A stretch of 64,000 bases of DNA from Dipylidium caninum (Eukaryota; Platyhelminthes; Cestoda; Cyclophyllidea; Dipylidiidae): positions 496,001-560,000 of the forward strand of contig QEYB01001427.1 of the NCBI GenBank assembly GCA_017562135.1, written 5' to 3'. Positions 1 through 13,207 of the stretch are shown here, piece by piece. The notes below the pieces were generated by a model, which was given only the letters and a program-made list of their open reading frames with translations, searched no databases and was not told where the DNA came from. Position 1 is the first letter of the stretch. Every line of letters starts with the position of its first letter. Position numbers and translations under genes: made by a program.

Positions 1-1161
1 TGGAAGAAGATTTATTGTCAGCGTGCAGTGCCACAATGGTTTTGTGGCCTTCTTTTGATAGGCTCCAAGTGACTCCAATTAGAAGTGTGCCTATTTACTC
101 AAAAGCTTTGCAACCCCCAAGCCAGCTGCTGTCTTATTGCGAAGAGTATTTGAAATTTCACTGGCATATTTATTCACTGTCCATATGAGGTAACTTTTAG
201 GCATTGAAAGTGAAATCATATGTGTAGAAGCATAATTAACCCGCCTGGCTACAAGTTGTGTTAGCCAAAAGGACTGCAACCCATGTTTAACGATTGGGTG
301 GTTTTACGACATTCGTTGAAATTCCCAAACTTTCATTTGGGATAAGTTTGCCGGTCAACTCCAAAAGTTTGTAACATCCGTTCAGTATTTTACCTACTTA
401 ATACGGAATAACTCCACACAGCGGTTGTCCTTATCAACCACATTAAAAGGCTGCTCATACTGTCGTGTAACTACGCCTTCTCATGGCCATCGTCATGGGT
501 TGGAAGGCAAATCAGTGCATTGATACCGCTAACGTCTTGTTCTTCCCGATACCTTGAAAAAGTGTTAAATTTGTTGTCAGTCCCCCCCCCCTTTCGACTG
601 GAGTAGATTCCATGTCCACGTTAAAATAGCTCTACTACGCACTTCGATTTGGTGTTTAACCCTAATGTCACTTCTTACATGCTCGGTGGCATCTCAATTT
701 TTCCCAGGAAAAGTACACTTCCTCGATCACAGTGTCCTCATACTTGAAAGCCTCTTTCTACCACTCATTTTGGATTCAATTTCCTCATATTGCTCGAAAC
801 GGATTAAGTGTCTCACAAAATCTCTTAGCTCCTCATTTATTTACCCAAGTGGTCTCGGGACACTGGCCCCACCAAATCGACCTATCAAAACGCCCACTTG
901 ACATTAGAATCTACCCTCTCTTACGTCTCTATACGACTGTACTTCCATTCAATTAGTAGCAAACTCTACCTGGAGTTGTAACACTAGCGCCCTTCACTGT
1001 CGCCTCCGGAGCCCTTCCATTGGGGGTTTGTGAAGGATGACTCAAATTTGTCAAGAAATGCAGTCTTATTTTCGAAGTTATATGGCCCATGGCCTGGCTA
1101 ATCAAATATAAGTTTGTCTTCCGCTCAGAAACTCATCTTAAAACTTCTCTTCACATTGCAG
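1..1161. other. no gene recognised; probably intron or upstream part of the TNIK-like gene
   Basis: I see no convincing exon here. The stretch is AT-rich with stops in all frames and a poly-C run near 585. Position 1162 follows a good acceptor (TTCACATTGCAG), so this is best read as the intron upstream of the first exon in view of the TNIK-like gene, whose kinase domain must lie to the left of the window. Confidence 0.5.
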
Positions 1162-4100
1162 AACGAGGCGGATGATGCGGAGACCATACATAGCTCCGTT
1201 CGACGTCGTCCACACCCTGGTGGTGTTGCTGGGCATCACAACCACCTCGGGCATCAGCAACAGCAGCGTCCAAGCAGCGTGGTCTACACCGCCGCTGTGG
1301 GCAAGATTTGGCCAAATGCTGACGGTTGGTCAACCTGAGTGTTTTATCCCCCCCCTCCCCCTTCCCTCATCTCTCTCTCCCTTACTTTCTCCATTCACTC
1401 ACTCGTCTTGAATTCATCCCACCATTTTAAATTCGCCTGTTTATATGAGGAAGCTGGCAAATGGATTTAATGACTCCGTATCAATCTTCTCCTTGTCATC
1501 TCTCAGAGGCCCCTGTGACCAATTTCGGTGCAGCCTTCTCCCCAGGTCAACAAACACAGCATCACCAACAACAACAGCAGCAGCATCAGTCAGCAACAGG
1601 TGTTGCGGCTGGTGGAGAGCAGAGACGTTCACAGGACGATACAAGTCGTGGTGTACTGATGAATTCTCATCGAGTCACTGGGGTTGGCCCTGTGCCTCAA
1701 TCACCCTCCTTCTCCTCCGGTCTCCACCTCCCCTCCTCCGCCACTAGCGCCGTTTCTGGCAGCGAACCCGCCATCGCTGTAACAGGAAGAGTGGGTTTCT
1801 GACTCCTATATTAATAAATTTTAATAACTTTTTATTTCTGCCTGAAGTTTTTCAATTTGAAGGTGTCGAATAGTGAATTCCCTTGTTGATAACCTTCATG
1901 GTCGGATCCGTTGTTTCGCTTTCGGTTTATGCGAAAATCGGTCCAAAGATATTCGTATTGGGCAATTTTGTTTCCAGAAATAAAAATAGTCATGCGGAGG
2001 CCTTTACCCAACGGGGAGGGCCTTTTTTTCACAACGTCAAAGGAGTTTGAGATTATTTCAGTGGACAAGTGGTTTCCTTTAGTCTTCGTTGACTGAACAT
2101 ATTCTATTTCGATAAAAAATGTTAAATATCATCTCGCCTTGTTTCCTTTCTTCACTTGCGGAAGTGGAGGTGATTCTGTCCAATGTAGCCGTGATTTGAT
2201 TAATATTGACACTGATGACCACGCAGTTCTTGCCAAGTTTGTCATTTAAAAGAACTTTTACGTCTGCATAAGAAAACATCTAACAACAATCGACTATACT
2301 TGTCTTCAGTCCAAATGCTTCATACCTCATTCTTTCATACATCCTCGCCTCCTCCGTTAGTCGGTTTTTCTCCTCTCTGACAGGCTGATGCAAACAATGC
2401 GCAACTACTACCCAACATAGAGGTGGCCTCATCTCCTCATCTGTCACAGTCTCAGCAACAACACGAGGATACACCAGAAGTACATGTTTATAAGAAGCGC
2501 TTCAGCTCGGAGATTCTCTGCGCTGCCATGTGGGGCGTTAATCTGCTCATTGGACTTGACACTGGGCTTTCTCTTCTCGATCGATCTGGAGAAGGAAAAG
2601 GTGGGTGATTGTAGGTTCAAACTTTACTTCGACAAAACTCGAGTTCTCTCCTACCCGTTCCTCCTTTTCTACGCACTAATTTCTCTTTTTTCTCTAACAA
2701 AGGTGAAAGTGAATACTCTGCTCCCGTGTACTTATGTCATGATTCATTGCGGCGATCTTCTTCCGTTAGCTATCCCATAAACTGGCACCTTGCCATGCAT
2801 GGCGCGGGGTTTTCGCTCTCCTCCACACACCCTTTACATCTTAGATCGGTTCTTAATCTCCTCTGAAGCTGCACCAACATGCAAAATTACGGCAAAGCAT
2901 GGCTGCAATTCCGTCGAATTACAATTTGGTCCATTTACTGAATCTTCCCATTCCCCTGGTTCTTGCGGCATTCGAAAGGTGTATTGAGCCAAATCACCAG
3001 GCCCCTCTTTCTTTAGCAGAAGGCATGAGTTTTTACGCATCGGTTCAGTTTGAAGGCGTCTTGTCAAAACATCGGCGAGGATCGATTTACTTGCTTTTGT
3101 TGTTGCTGATTTGCAGACCCCATTTCTGCTTCCAGATTTGTAGGATGAAGAAAATAGTCTAATCCATACTGATAAGTAGATTTCTACCCATATTAACTGT
3201 CTTTTTAGTTGGTGCAATTTTGCGTTTTCGTTGCAGCCTCAAAGGCCATTCCCTTAAGGGGAATGTGCATGAGAGGAGAGGTGGAAGGCCGCATAGCGGC
3301 CTGTGCCCGTCTCTTGACTGGTCTTTTCGTGATTTATGAGGAAAGATTTACTATTGCCCTGACTCGTACTAACACCTACTAGCACTGGTGGATCTCTCAA
3401 TACCTCGTCTAGCCCTACACAAGTTTTTTTCGTTTTTTTCGAGCTAAAGTTCGAGAAAATCGTCGGTTTGCCCACGTGCGCAGAGGGAGAACAAATGGAT
3501 GTAATTATTTTATTATTTTAAGCATTTATTCAACTTGGCCTTCATCTTGGTGATCAAACTGCCAAATTCGGCTATGATATTGAATTAACTTTTTTAGAGG
3601 TCATAATCTGTCATTTTAACATTAGCTGACTCGTGTCACCTGCCCATGGCCTGGCTTTGGTAATCTCGTCCCTCGACTGCGCCGCCTCGAAACCTTGAAG
3701 TCAATGTAATTCACCCTTTCACCCAAAACACCTCCCACTTTGTCGCTTTAAGCTTCCTTTCTAACTTCTCAACTTCTTCGCTCTTGTGTTTTTTTCTGTG
3801 GGACAGTTAGAATTGTATGGAATACAGCTCCTCCCCATCCATGCCATTCCTCTCTTGTGCCCCTCTTATCGCCATAGATTATTTGGTTATAAAATGCCAT
3901 CCACACGGCAAACATCGTCTTATTCCGTTATCAGAAGACCGACAGTGCTGAATTTCACTTTCTCTGCCAAGTGGTGTCCTCAATTGACATAGGAAGAGAG
4001 TTTTTAACACCACCCTCGGCCATGTTAACTAATCCATTCCTTCTTTATCCGACCAAGTGATAGCAAAGACACACGGTCCTATTGTTCTCCGCTGAGTGTC

Positions 4101-7100
4101 TTTATGCGGCGAGTCATTGTTCTCGTCCTAAAGGTTGATTTCCGTCAAGCTAAACTCCTCACCTGCTTTCATTTTTCTTTTACCATCGCTCTTTTTTCGG
4201 TTCTGTTCAAAAACCTATCAGATTTAACTTTTATTTGCGGATTTGAAGGTCGTTAGAGTAACAACATGTGCTATTTCTTTCATGCCTAGTTTGGCCATAT
4301 TCAAACCTTCTCATCCTTGTTTTACTCACTTTTGCCTGAAACCCCTATGGTAATTCCATCCTAAATCGCACGATCTGTTACTAATAACTCGTTCGTTCTA
4401 CTCTTTCTCGTCCAGTTTACTCGCTTATAAGTCGCCGTCGCTTCTCGCAAATGGCTGTGCTGGAGGGCCAGAATATTCTTGTGACCATATCGGGTAGAAA
4501 GAATCGCCTCCGCGTCTACTATCTCTCTTGGCTTAAGAGCAAAATCATGAAGTCGGAGGGGGTGAGTGTCTTCATTTTCACTTTCAAGGGCCGAGGGGTG
4601 GGCAAGGCGGCTAGCGGTAATTTAATGCCCTTCACCAACACGTAACCTTCTCGATGCTCCTTACGCATCCATTTATGTTCTCAGTTTTATATGTATCTTC
4701 TTTTTAACTTCACTTCTCTTTTATTACTATGATTTTTTCAGTGCGACAAAAAAAATGGATGGGTTAACGTTGGCGAAAATCTCCACGGCGCAGTTAACTT
4801 CAAAATTGGTAGGTGGCATCAATTGTTCATCGTGACAACTTGGATTTTACATTACCTCTCAGCCTTACTCAGATCTCTTATCTTTCCTGTTTCAGTGAAA
4901 TATGAGAATATTAAGTTTCTCGTTATCGCTCTCCGTGACTCCGTGGAAATATATGCATGGGCGCCACGTCCCTATCACAAATTCATGGCTTTCAAGGTGA
5001 GCTTAAGTTTGTAGGCTGTGTTAGAAGTCCGTTTAGATCAATTTATGCCATTTTCCGTTATCCCGATCTCCAGCACTTCTCTTCGTTGCACTTCCGTCCT
5101 CTGCTGGTTGACCTGACAGTGGAGGAAAATCAACGACTCAAGGTCATCTACGGCTCCGAGGCGGGCTTCCATGCCATCGACCTCGACACCAACACCGTCT
5201 TCGACCTCTACCTCTGTCCCAAGGTCCGTCCTTTCTTTATTATAACCCCATTTCCTTTGATATAATGGGTTTTCCCGTGTGCATGCCTCTTGAAACGACG
5301 TTGGCATTCTTCCCTTCCTTCATTTATCGTCCTCATAATATCAAAGACAGCCAATTTCCTCGCCTTTACCATTGGCGCTCTGTCCTGAGAAGAGGTCTCT
5401 TCGGACGAAGTAACTCTTTTATCCTCCAATTCTTTCCTGTTCTCCTTACCTTCAACAACCGCAATGTAGTCGGCTAAGATAAATAGGATATGGTAGATGA
5501 GTTTTACGACCACAGTTATAAGTCCTCGAACTACCCTATTCGCGAAAGGAGGTGAACTGGACATAGGGATAACTGGTCTTAAACGAAAGACGCTTATGGG
5601 GGCGACTGCCACCAGTGGCGTACTCTAGACAAAAGAAATTTTGCGAATGTTTTTTTGTCGACGTACCAACTCTTTGTACATCTGTTGAAGTCCTCTCTGA
5701 ATTCCCTAGACATTTCAGTGCAGATAAGTGGTAAACATGGCTTTAATTTCCACTTCTCTCCTAAGGTCAACCTCAACGGATTTTGTTTTGGCATCTCTGA
5801 TTCCGTTTTTTGCCATCCATTACCGAGGGGAGGGGAGGTTCAGTATTGAAATTTAGCAGAACATTTGCGGATATTCACGTTGGAGTTGTGATAAACAGTG
5901 TTTTAATCGGTGGAAGTGATAGGCCGAGTCTGGAGGTGGAGTGGGATTTAAGGCGCGGCTCGAAGATAATGCTCTGGCAATTAAATGGAAGCACTTTCTA
6001 CGTCGTCCCCCTTTCTCTTCATCTAGTCGAAACATTTCAGTATGCCACCTCTATTTCCTTTTTATCACGACGAAACCTTCCCGCTAGGATCTTGGACGCC
6101 TTCCTCGTTGCTCTGCAACTTTCTTTTTTTGGTTAAAGTTGAACTCATTTTTCTGAGGCCTTGCAATTGGTCTTCGGCCCTTAGAATTCCTGGCGAAAAT
6201 AAGCTTCCTTTTCGTGAAGAGGGGTTTCCCTTTCGAAGGATGATCATTCTTTTTGAATAAAGATTTACATTCCATTCAAATTTGGAACTCTTCCCGGTTT
6301 GGCACCTCGTCCATATCTCCATTCTAGTACTGAAAAATTTTAAAGTAAACATCAACTTTACGTTGCATGCAGTTAAAGTCAAAGTTTTACCAAAGACCAC
6401 AGGAATAGTGATTTTAAGATTGTATTTTCTGGCGGAAGACTACTTTTAGAGGAGCGAAGGAAAAGCCTTTTCTAACTTTTGGTTGGAAGTATTCATATTG
6501 ACGCTTTAATCGCTGCTGCTTTTAATTCTTTTTCTATTTTCAACGTGACTGTCCTGCATCTTTCGTTGAAAGAGTGTGGAACTCACCCCCCCGCCACCTT
6601 CTCTCTCCCCTTCTCCTCAGGTGCTTAACTTATTTAATGATGCAATTGCCTCTCTCACACCATGCTCTGATGTTTCGTGTTACCACTCGCACAATGGCCC
6701 ATTGTCTCCACGTGAGGTCTAGATAATATCTGCTTCATCTGAGATTCGGTGCCCGATGTATCCCATATATGAGGAGTTCACGGAGTAAAGACAGTTCCTC
6801 TCTCCGTCTTCAATCCTGAAGTTCAAAACCCGGACGGAGTGTTCTTCCCTCCATTAATGTACTTATCTTTATTAAATGTTATCGAAAACGCCCACCGGTT
6901 TTATCCCAACCCTCATATTACATGTGTGCATACCATTTTTGCGTCGACATAACATCGGTGACCGACAGGATTGAAGAAGCCTTTTGTACTCCAAGCTTGA
7001 TTTGCCACAAGGTGAGCTAAACCACGACCCTGAGACTGTCGCCAGTGCCAGTTTAAGCAGAAGCAAATTGTCTTCTTATTCGTACCTACGACTGGTTTAA

Positions 7101-9013
7101 CAGTGCGCCTATATAAAAGGCGGTCGTCTATGCCTCATCCTTCACCTTCATTTTTTCGTTTCAGCCTAACCGAGGTGCCATCACTCCCCATTGTATAGTC
7201 GTTTTGCCGAATACTGATGGATTGCAACTCTTGCTCTGCTATGACAGTGAGTCCATTCTGCTTTTTTCGTCACAACAGTCTCATCTGCTCGCTTTGCCAC
7301 GTCTGTAACCACACGTGAGCCTGACATATCTGAAACCTTTCAGCCACGCCGAAAGCTCTGGGCTTTTGCTCCACCACTCTTAGTAGGATGTTAAAGTCCT
7401 CGTTAATCATTTATTCATGGTGTATATAATGGTGCAGCGACACTATCCCCGCATCATCGATACGCTCAGAGACTCTTCGTCGCACTTGCACAATCGCATT
7501 CTTGTATCTTACCTGCTGAAATTCATTCTCCTTCTTCTAATGCGCCTGGCCCATCTTTATTGCTTAATTTATCACTCCAGTCACACTTACCCTACTGTGT
7601 TAACCTCTCTGATGTCCGCTAACGCGCAACAGTAGACAAAAGCGACTTCAGACACTCTTCCCCGCTTAAAAATCATTAAGACTTTACTCATTAATATAGT
7701 CTCTCTACTATTTTTTTCTAATTTCCCATGTGCCACTTAAATGTTTACGATTGGTGAGAATCCCGAGTGTTCAATGCTTAGCCGGAGCTTCGGCCACAGC
7801 TGAGCTGAGCGTGGAGCGAGTAGATGGGTGTCGCGTTACCTCTCGCATTGCCTCTCTTTTTCATTCACCTCTGTGTACCCGTGATTTTGACGAGCAGCGG
7901 AGGGCGTGTACGTGGACACAAGCGGGAAGATGACGAAGAACGTGGTGATCCAGTGGGGCGAGTCGCCCACATCAGTGGCCTACATCCCCTCCTCGGGTCA
8001 GCTGCTGGGCTGGGGCTTACGCGCTATTGAGGTGCGCTCTGCGGAGACTGGACATCTTGACGGAGTTTTCATGCACAAACGTGAACAGCGCTTCAAATTC
8101 CTCTGCGAGCGTAACGACAAGGTACGTAAAGCCGCTCTCCTCATCTCCCTTTTCTTCCCGCATTTGTGGGTAGTTGCTTATTGCCTCTTTACAATGTAAA
8201 TTCCTCAAATCTCAGAGGTTCGAGGCACTTTCTTTCGTCCTCGGTCAATCAACTAACTACTCTACTTGTTTGCCCTCCTCTAATATATTTTTCCCCCCTA
8301 AATTCGTCACTTCATCTTGAAGTACTTTATCCCAACTTTTGTAACGAACCCTTTTATTTCTTTCACTGGTTAGCGCTTTCGTTCCACGCTCGTTTACTCT
8401 ATTAACCACTCGTCCTCTTAAAACTATCGCTGAGATAAAACTTTCTGAGTCAACGGTGCCAGATCTCTCACTTACAGTCTCAATTTATTATTTTATATTA
8501 AAAGCTGCAGTAGGGCGAAAACCGTCCCTCGAAAATCGCGCTACTACGAGCATCATATCCTCCATTCATCCTCATTTATTGCCGGCCAGGTATTTTTAAT
8601 TTAAGTTGTTCCCGCATTTCGAAAATATAAGTTATCCATTCTTTGTGAGCTCTACAACGCGCATAGACGCATTGCCCTTCCAACCGCCTCTGTCAACAAT
8701 CACCTTTAATCGTGCCACACTTCACTTCCATCCATTCGAGAGGTTTATTTCACAGCTAGCCACTCAATCACCAGTTCCACATGCCATCCCCATTCGAGTT
8801 GGTTACGTTCTACATTGAACTTATTGTTTTGCCTCCAGCCACCAAGCCGAACGCCCACATGCCCATTCTCAGGCGTTACATTCGCCAGTGGTTATTCTAC
8901 CAGGTGCTAACTTCTATTGGCGTGTGTTCCCCACCTTTCAGGTCTTTTTCTCCAATACTCGATCCGGGTCACCGCAGGTCTCGATGATGACCTTGAGTGG
9001 CATACACTGGTGA
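1162..9013 (+). CDS. TNIK: 3' part of TNIK/MINK1/MAP4K4/Misshapen-type germinal-centre kinase (complete CNH domain)
   Basis: Ten exons splice with all phases matching: 1162-1324, 1450-1778, 2384-2600, 4416-4561, 4742-4808, 4896-4996, 5074-5223, 7165-7246, 7898-8121 and 8942-9013 (stop TGA 9011-9013), giving about 516 C-terminal residues. The first two encode the low-complexity, His/Gln-rich linker. From [18 protein letters not shown] onwards it is a CNH (citron homology) domain of the GCK-IV family, with motifs [69 protein letters not shown] and FLCERNDK. The end VFFSNTRSG...MMTLSGIHW is the family C-terminus. Family knowledge: these kinases bind Rap/Rac-type GTPases through CNH and act in JNK, Wnt and cytoskeletal signalling. 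Introns 2601-4415, 5224-7164, 7247-7897 and 8122-8941 show nothing else. The kinase domain is outside the window. The choice among TNIK, MINK1 and MAP4K4 is not meaningful in a flatworm; the symbol means orthologue group. Confidence 0.95.
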
Positions 9014-10365
9014 AACGAAAGTTGCAGGCCGCCGATGTCTCTCGCGCCCTTCCTCTCTTCTCCTCTTACCACAAACTCGAAGTGCTTTCGCTAACGGCTC
9101 ATGTGCCCTGTCTCCCCACTCTCCTTGCCCCTCTTCCCACACCCTTCATTTTTGCTGCCCTGCGATCTCGAAATGACTTCCTCGTTCATCCTGTTGTGCC
9201 TCCAATTCCTATCCTGCTCCAACCCCGGAAGTCATTCTCACTCAAAAGGGTCGCTCATTCGCACGGCTTGACTACAAGGACCACCTGTGGCACTCCGTAG
9301 TTGGCGCTGCAACAACCCGCACAATGCGACTGGACTCTGTGCATTTGCAATTACAGGCAAACCACCTACTCACCCGTCCACTACACCCCCTAGTTGCCTA
9401 TATTCCTACCTTCCCCGTCCCTTCAACTTTCCTTGGTCCCACCAATAATCCCGGTTCCCCACACCCCTCTCCCATCTCCCTCGTGCCACGTCCCAGTGCT
9501 CTCCCACCTCTCTCTTCCCACATGACACACGCATACACCACCACCACCACCACCACCACCACCACCGACATCATCGTCGTCACTACCCAGCTGCTGGGTG
9601 AGGTCCTTCTTCAACAACGCGACTCTTGCTACATCCACGCATACTGCGCATATAGGAGACGGTTTCGACTGATTAATACTGACTCAATGATCATGTGTAC
9701 GTGCAAACGAAGATAGACTTGTATTCTACAGCCTTTCATTTGTCTTCTTCACTGATGCGAAAGCCGTTGTGCCAACCCGACGGTAACGGTGGCAGGTTAA
9801 ATCGGGCTGTATTCTGCCCTTTACGAACTGACAATCCGACGGTCAGGGTAGCAAAGGCAGCCTCGTCTAGTGCAGCGCAGCGCAGCGCAGTCGAGTATCG
9901 GGAAATCTCTGTGTGGGTATGTGTGTGGAGGAAAGTGGAGTGAGGGAATCGCTCCACCCCTAGAGGGGCTGAAACGGCACGTCTTCGAGGTCAAATCACT
10001 TGGTCCAGTAATGGAAAGGGGCACCTCCACGTCAACCGTCTCGGGGACGGAACACAAGCAAGGGGAGTAGCTTAGAGACAACCCGGTGACATCACCTCTG
10101 GGTCGAGCGGATTCAATTAAGTGGAGAACAACAGAATGCTGAAGGCGAGGGCTTCCTACAGCACGCCTTACTTGTTTAGGCAGTGTCTCAGGACACTTTC
10201 GGCTCGCCATCTCCCGTGTCCGCTAACTCGCCGTCGTAGACAACAGAGCACAACCACGCCAGTGGTCTCAGACGTGCAATAACGAACACGCCAACACTTA
10301 ACGAGCGATCACTCGCCCAATACAACCTCAACAAATCGCCACGAGCTCTTCTCCTCCTCTTCTAC
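9014..10365 (+). repeat. TNIK 3' flank, copy 1 of 3 of a locally repeated segment
   Basis: Nearly identical sequence recurs at about 22545-23520 (+) and 53000-54290 (-). The shared block starts around the TNIK stop codon. It contains a (CCA)n tract near 9537-9567 and a GCAGC pentamer run near 9871. Long open frames run through it, but no family is recognised and none shows convincing splice structure, so I treat it as 3'UTR/intergenic. This copy alone has a 53-nt segment (9256-9308) flanked by CGCT on both sides. The copies in the A units lack it, as expected for a microhomology deletion. Confidence 0.8.
9537..9567 (+). repeat. (CCA)n microsatellite
   Basis: An uninterrupted run of CCA/ACC units. 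The two A-unit copies (about 23000-23029 and 53803-53829) share a single CAT interruption that this copy lacks. Confidence 0.9.
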
Positions 10366-10697
10366 GAGTTCGTCCATCACTCATTTGCCACCACACAGTT
10401 GGCCCCTTTGCTCTCGTCTGCCCACCGAGCGACGCGGCACACTAGTAACATGTTCCATTGCAAGGTAACTACCGCTTTGAGGGTTGGGTTGGAAGAAGTC
10501 TCTCGTAAACACGTCCCTCATGACAAGTTTACACAAAGGCGGTCTGCTTTTCGCCTCACAGTATTCGTTTCGCATACGTACAAACATTGCATTAATTTGT
10601 GTGTGGGTGTGGGTGAGTGTGTGCGAGTCCGTATCTACATACAAAATAATATACACAAGTACAAACGAAAACATTGAAGGGGGCGCTGGTCATCGCC

Positions 10698-13207
10698 TCA
10701 CTCAGGCGGCAGGTTCTCATGAAGTGTCGTCAGCTTCTCCTTCAGCACACGCAATGCCGAGAACACTATGTTCTTGGCCTTCAACGAACCAGACGACTCA
10801 ACTGCGAAGTAGAACTTTGAAGGCTTGATTGGGAGAGAATGGAAGAGAAGATGGACTAAAGCCGCACTGGCCAGCCAAAAACAACAATTATCAACAAATC
10901 ATTGCCGCATAACTCAAAGGCTACCGTGACAACCAAAATTCACTGACTGCTCATGACTACACAGCAGTAGTTCTCCTCTCGGTCACGCATCCAATCGCAG
11001 CGGCTAGCATGTGCGTTTCGGAGTGCGCAGTAACTATGGAGAGAATGCATCATGCCCCGCAAAACACCCGCACCTGACCCACACTCCTCCTCCCACACGC
11101 CCACTTCGAGCACCATGAATTGCAAGTCAGGACAGACTTTACGCACCAATGGATGCATCCTGATTCCATGCCCAAGTGTGCTCATGCCTCGTTTTAACAC
11201 TGACGACATCCGCAGCCAGCTCACCCAACACGTGGGAAGAGCAGACTCCCCGAACATGCACGCACAATTGCATTTCTGATTACGCGAGAATTTGGCGACA
11301 CTCCTGTCACCTATGGCTGAACAAACTTGTGCATGCCACAGGACTACATCAGTAGAAGCTCCATAGACTCACCCAAACTCCTCTACACCCCTCTCACCTT
11401 CGACGAAAACACTGAACACAAAAAGAGTGCATCGACGAGTTTCCTCACACTAAGCCTACAGCTGCCTTGAGCGAGGTACAAGAGAAAGGACTAAGCCACT
11501 GCCAAATGGATCATACATCCCCCCGAAGACGTGTAACAATGAATGAAAGAAATAGACAAACACCCTCGTCCACGGCAACACAACTCTTTCTGACCAGTTC
11601 TCAAACTTGCCTTGCCAAAAGGATCGTAGGGCGCCTGAGACTGCTCCGAATCGGCGGGCAGTTCCGAGTACTCAGAACGTGGCCAGTCCTCCGGCTTCTG
11701 TAAGAAGGTGTGGCGCAGCGCGTTATCTGGATCGTACTCAAAGCCCACTCCCGCAGTGGGGCTCCATTTCGCGTGCTCTTTCCCAAACCCCTTCTTCGCA
11801 AATGCGCGCAGCTTCAATCGTTGGCCTTTGCGCATCTTCACTATTAAAATAGACTCCTTCCGAGAAGAGGAAAAGCACAAAGAACTCAGTATGAATGCTC
11901 TACGCACACCCCTCACAACATACATTCCCATTCATACTTCGAGCTATGCTTCACCACCTTTCTCCATTAGATCCACCCGCACCACTCGCTCACTGCGCAG
12001 TGAACACCTCAACTTCTAATAATACCATCCTCATCTTTCATATTCATGCCGACTACGTGATTCCCACACACAAGCCTTGAAAATAGAAATCACACCACCT
12101 TCTTCGAATAGTTTTTCTCCTTCCCTGTTACTTCGCGTCACTGGCAAGGAGCCCAACTATCTCCATTCGACCACTTCCTTACCGCCAAACTAATAAAATT
12201 CCCCAAATACTGTATTGTTAATACCATAAAACAAACAAACACACGATACCACCAGACTGGCTTACCTCACTCCCCTAATTCACGTTTCACACTACTTGAC
12301 AGTTTACTTACAGCTCACCCCAGTCACCCACCTTCGCTACTGAGTCACATCTCTCCCCAACAGTGCTTGGTCCCCTTCTGGTGCATCCGCACCATCTCTA
12401 CAACTTCTACACCTAGACCCATTCAAATTACGCTCGACAGACTATGAGCGCGCACACCGACAGCGCCTGTACCTCATTAACATGTAAACCGCGCCCGAAC
12501 ACCAGTAAAAAGCATAACCATAAAGTTCCACATCTCATCCATTCCAAAAACAAACGTACTCGCAAGCAACAACCCCTCCAACACTTTGTCAAGTCGGTCT
12601 TCGCAATTGCTTAAGACATTTCACCCGGATTAACTAGCCCCACGCCATAACAACAACGACACTCGGTTAACAAATAACTACATCCACAAACACCTCGTGA
12701 ATGGGCGAGGAAAACATCGTTCCGCGGAAACACACCCAGATAGGTAAACAATTGCCCAATTTTGCTAACCTGTTGTCCAGCGTAAAGAGCAGAATCCACA
12801 GTCTCATCGCGACAGGGCACAGGACGAACATTGGGGTTACTGGTAATCAAATCCGCGCCAGTAACGTGACGAGGAGTGTCATCAGTGCAGCTGACATCGA
12901 GAGTCAACTCAACTGAGCATTCTTTGCAGAAGTCACGACACGTACACTCCCGGAAGTACGACATCCTGTCGACCACATCGTCGGAGGTAAGGGGGATTAG
13001 GCCAACACGTTGAGCGATAAACTCATCATTAAGCATGGTATTGTTCTCCTCCAATTGCACCCAGTCGATGGCGAGTGTGGGCACCTCTGCAATGCACACC
13101 CGTCGGATGGCATTGGCTACGCTCAAATCGGTGTCTTCAAGAGAAAACTTGAAAACCTCATCGTTGTACGATATCACGGTGACAACAGACTGATTTGCAT
13201 AGGGCAT
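10698..13207 (-). CDS. POLR2C: DNA-directed RNA polymerase II subunit RPB3
   Basis: Three exons on the minus strand: 13207-12770 (146 codons), 11856-11611 (82 codons) and 10823-10698 (41 codons plus TGA), all phase 0, giving 269 aa against about 275 in animals. The protein starts MPYANQ and has the RPB3 hallmarks [33 protein letters not shown], the zinc-binding cysteine cluster [18 protein letters not shown], the block [46 protein letters not shown] and the C-terminal [14 protein letters not shown]3 dimerises with RPB11 to nucleate Pol II assembly in the nucleus. The second intron begins GCAAGT after AAG and ends CAAG, a GC-AG intron; splicing there restores GK|PSKFYF exactly as in the family. 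No frameshift or odd residue is seen, so the copy looks functional. Confidence 0.96.
10824..11610 (-). other. GC-AG intron of the RPB3 gene
   Basis: On the minus strand the donor reads AAG|GCAAGT, the classical consensus for the minor GC donor class, and the acceptor reads AATCAAG|CCTTC. No GT donor gives the conserved join DPFGK-PSKFYF. No further exon is needed inside the intron, and I see none. Confidence 0.85.
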
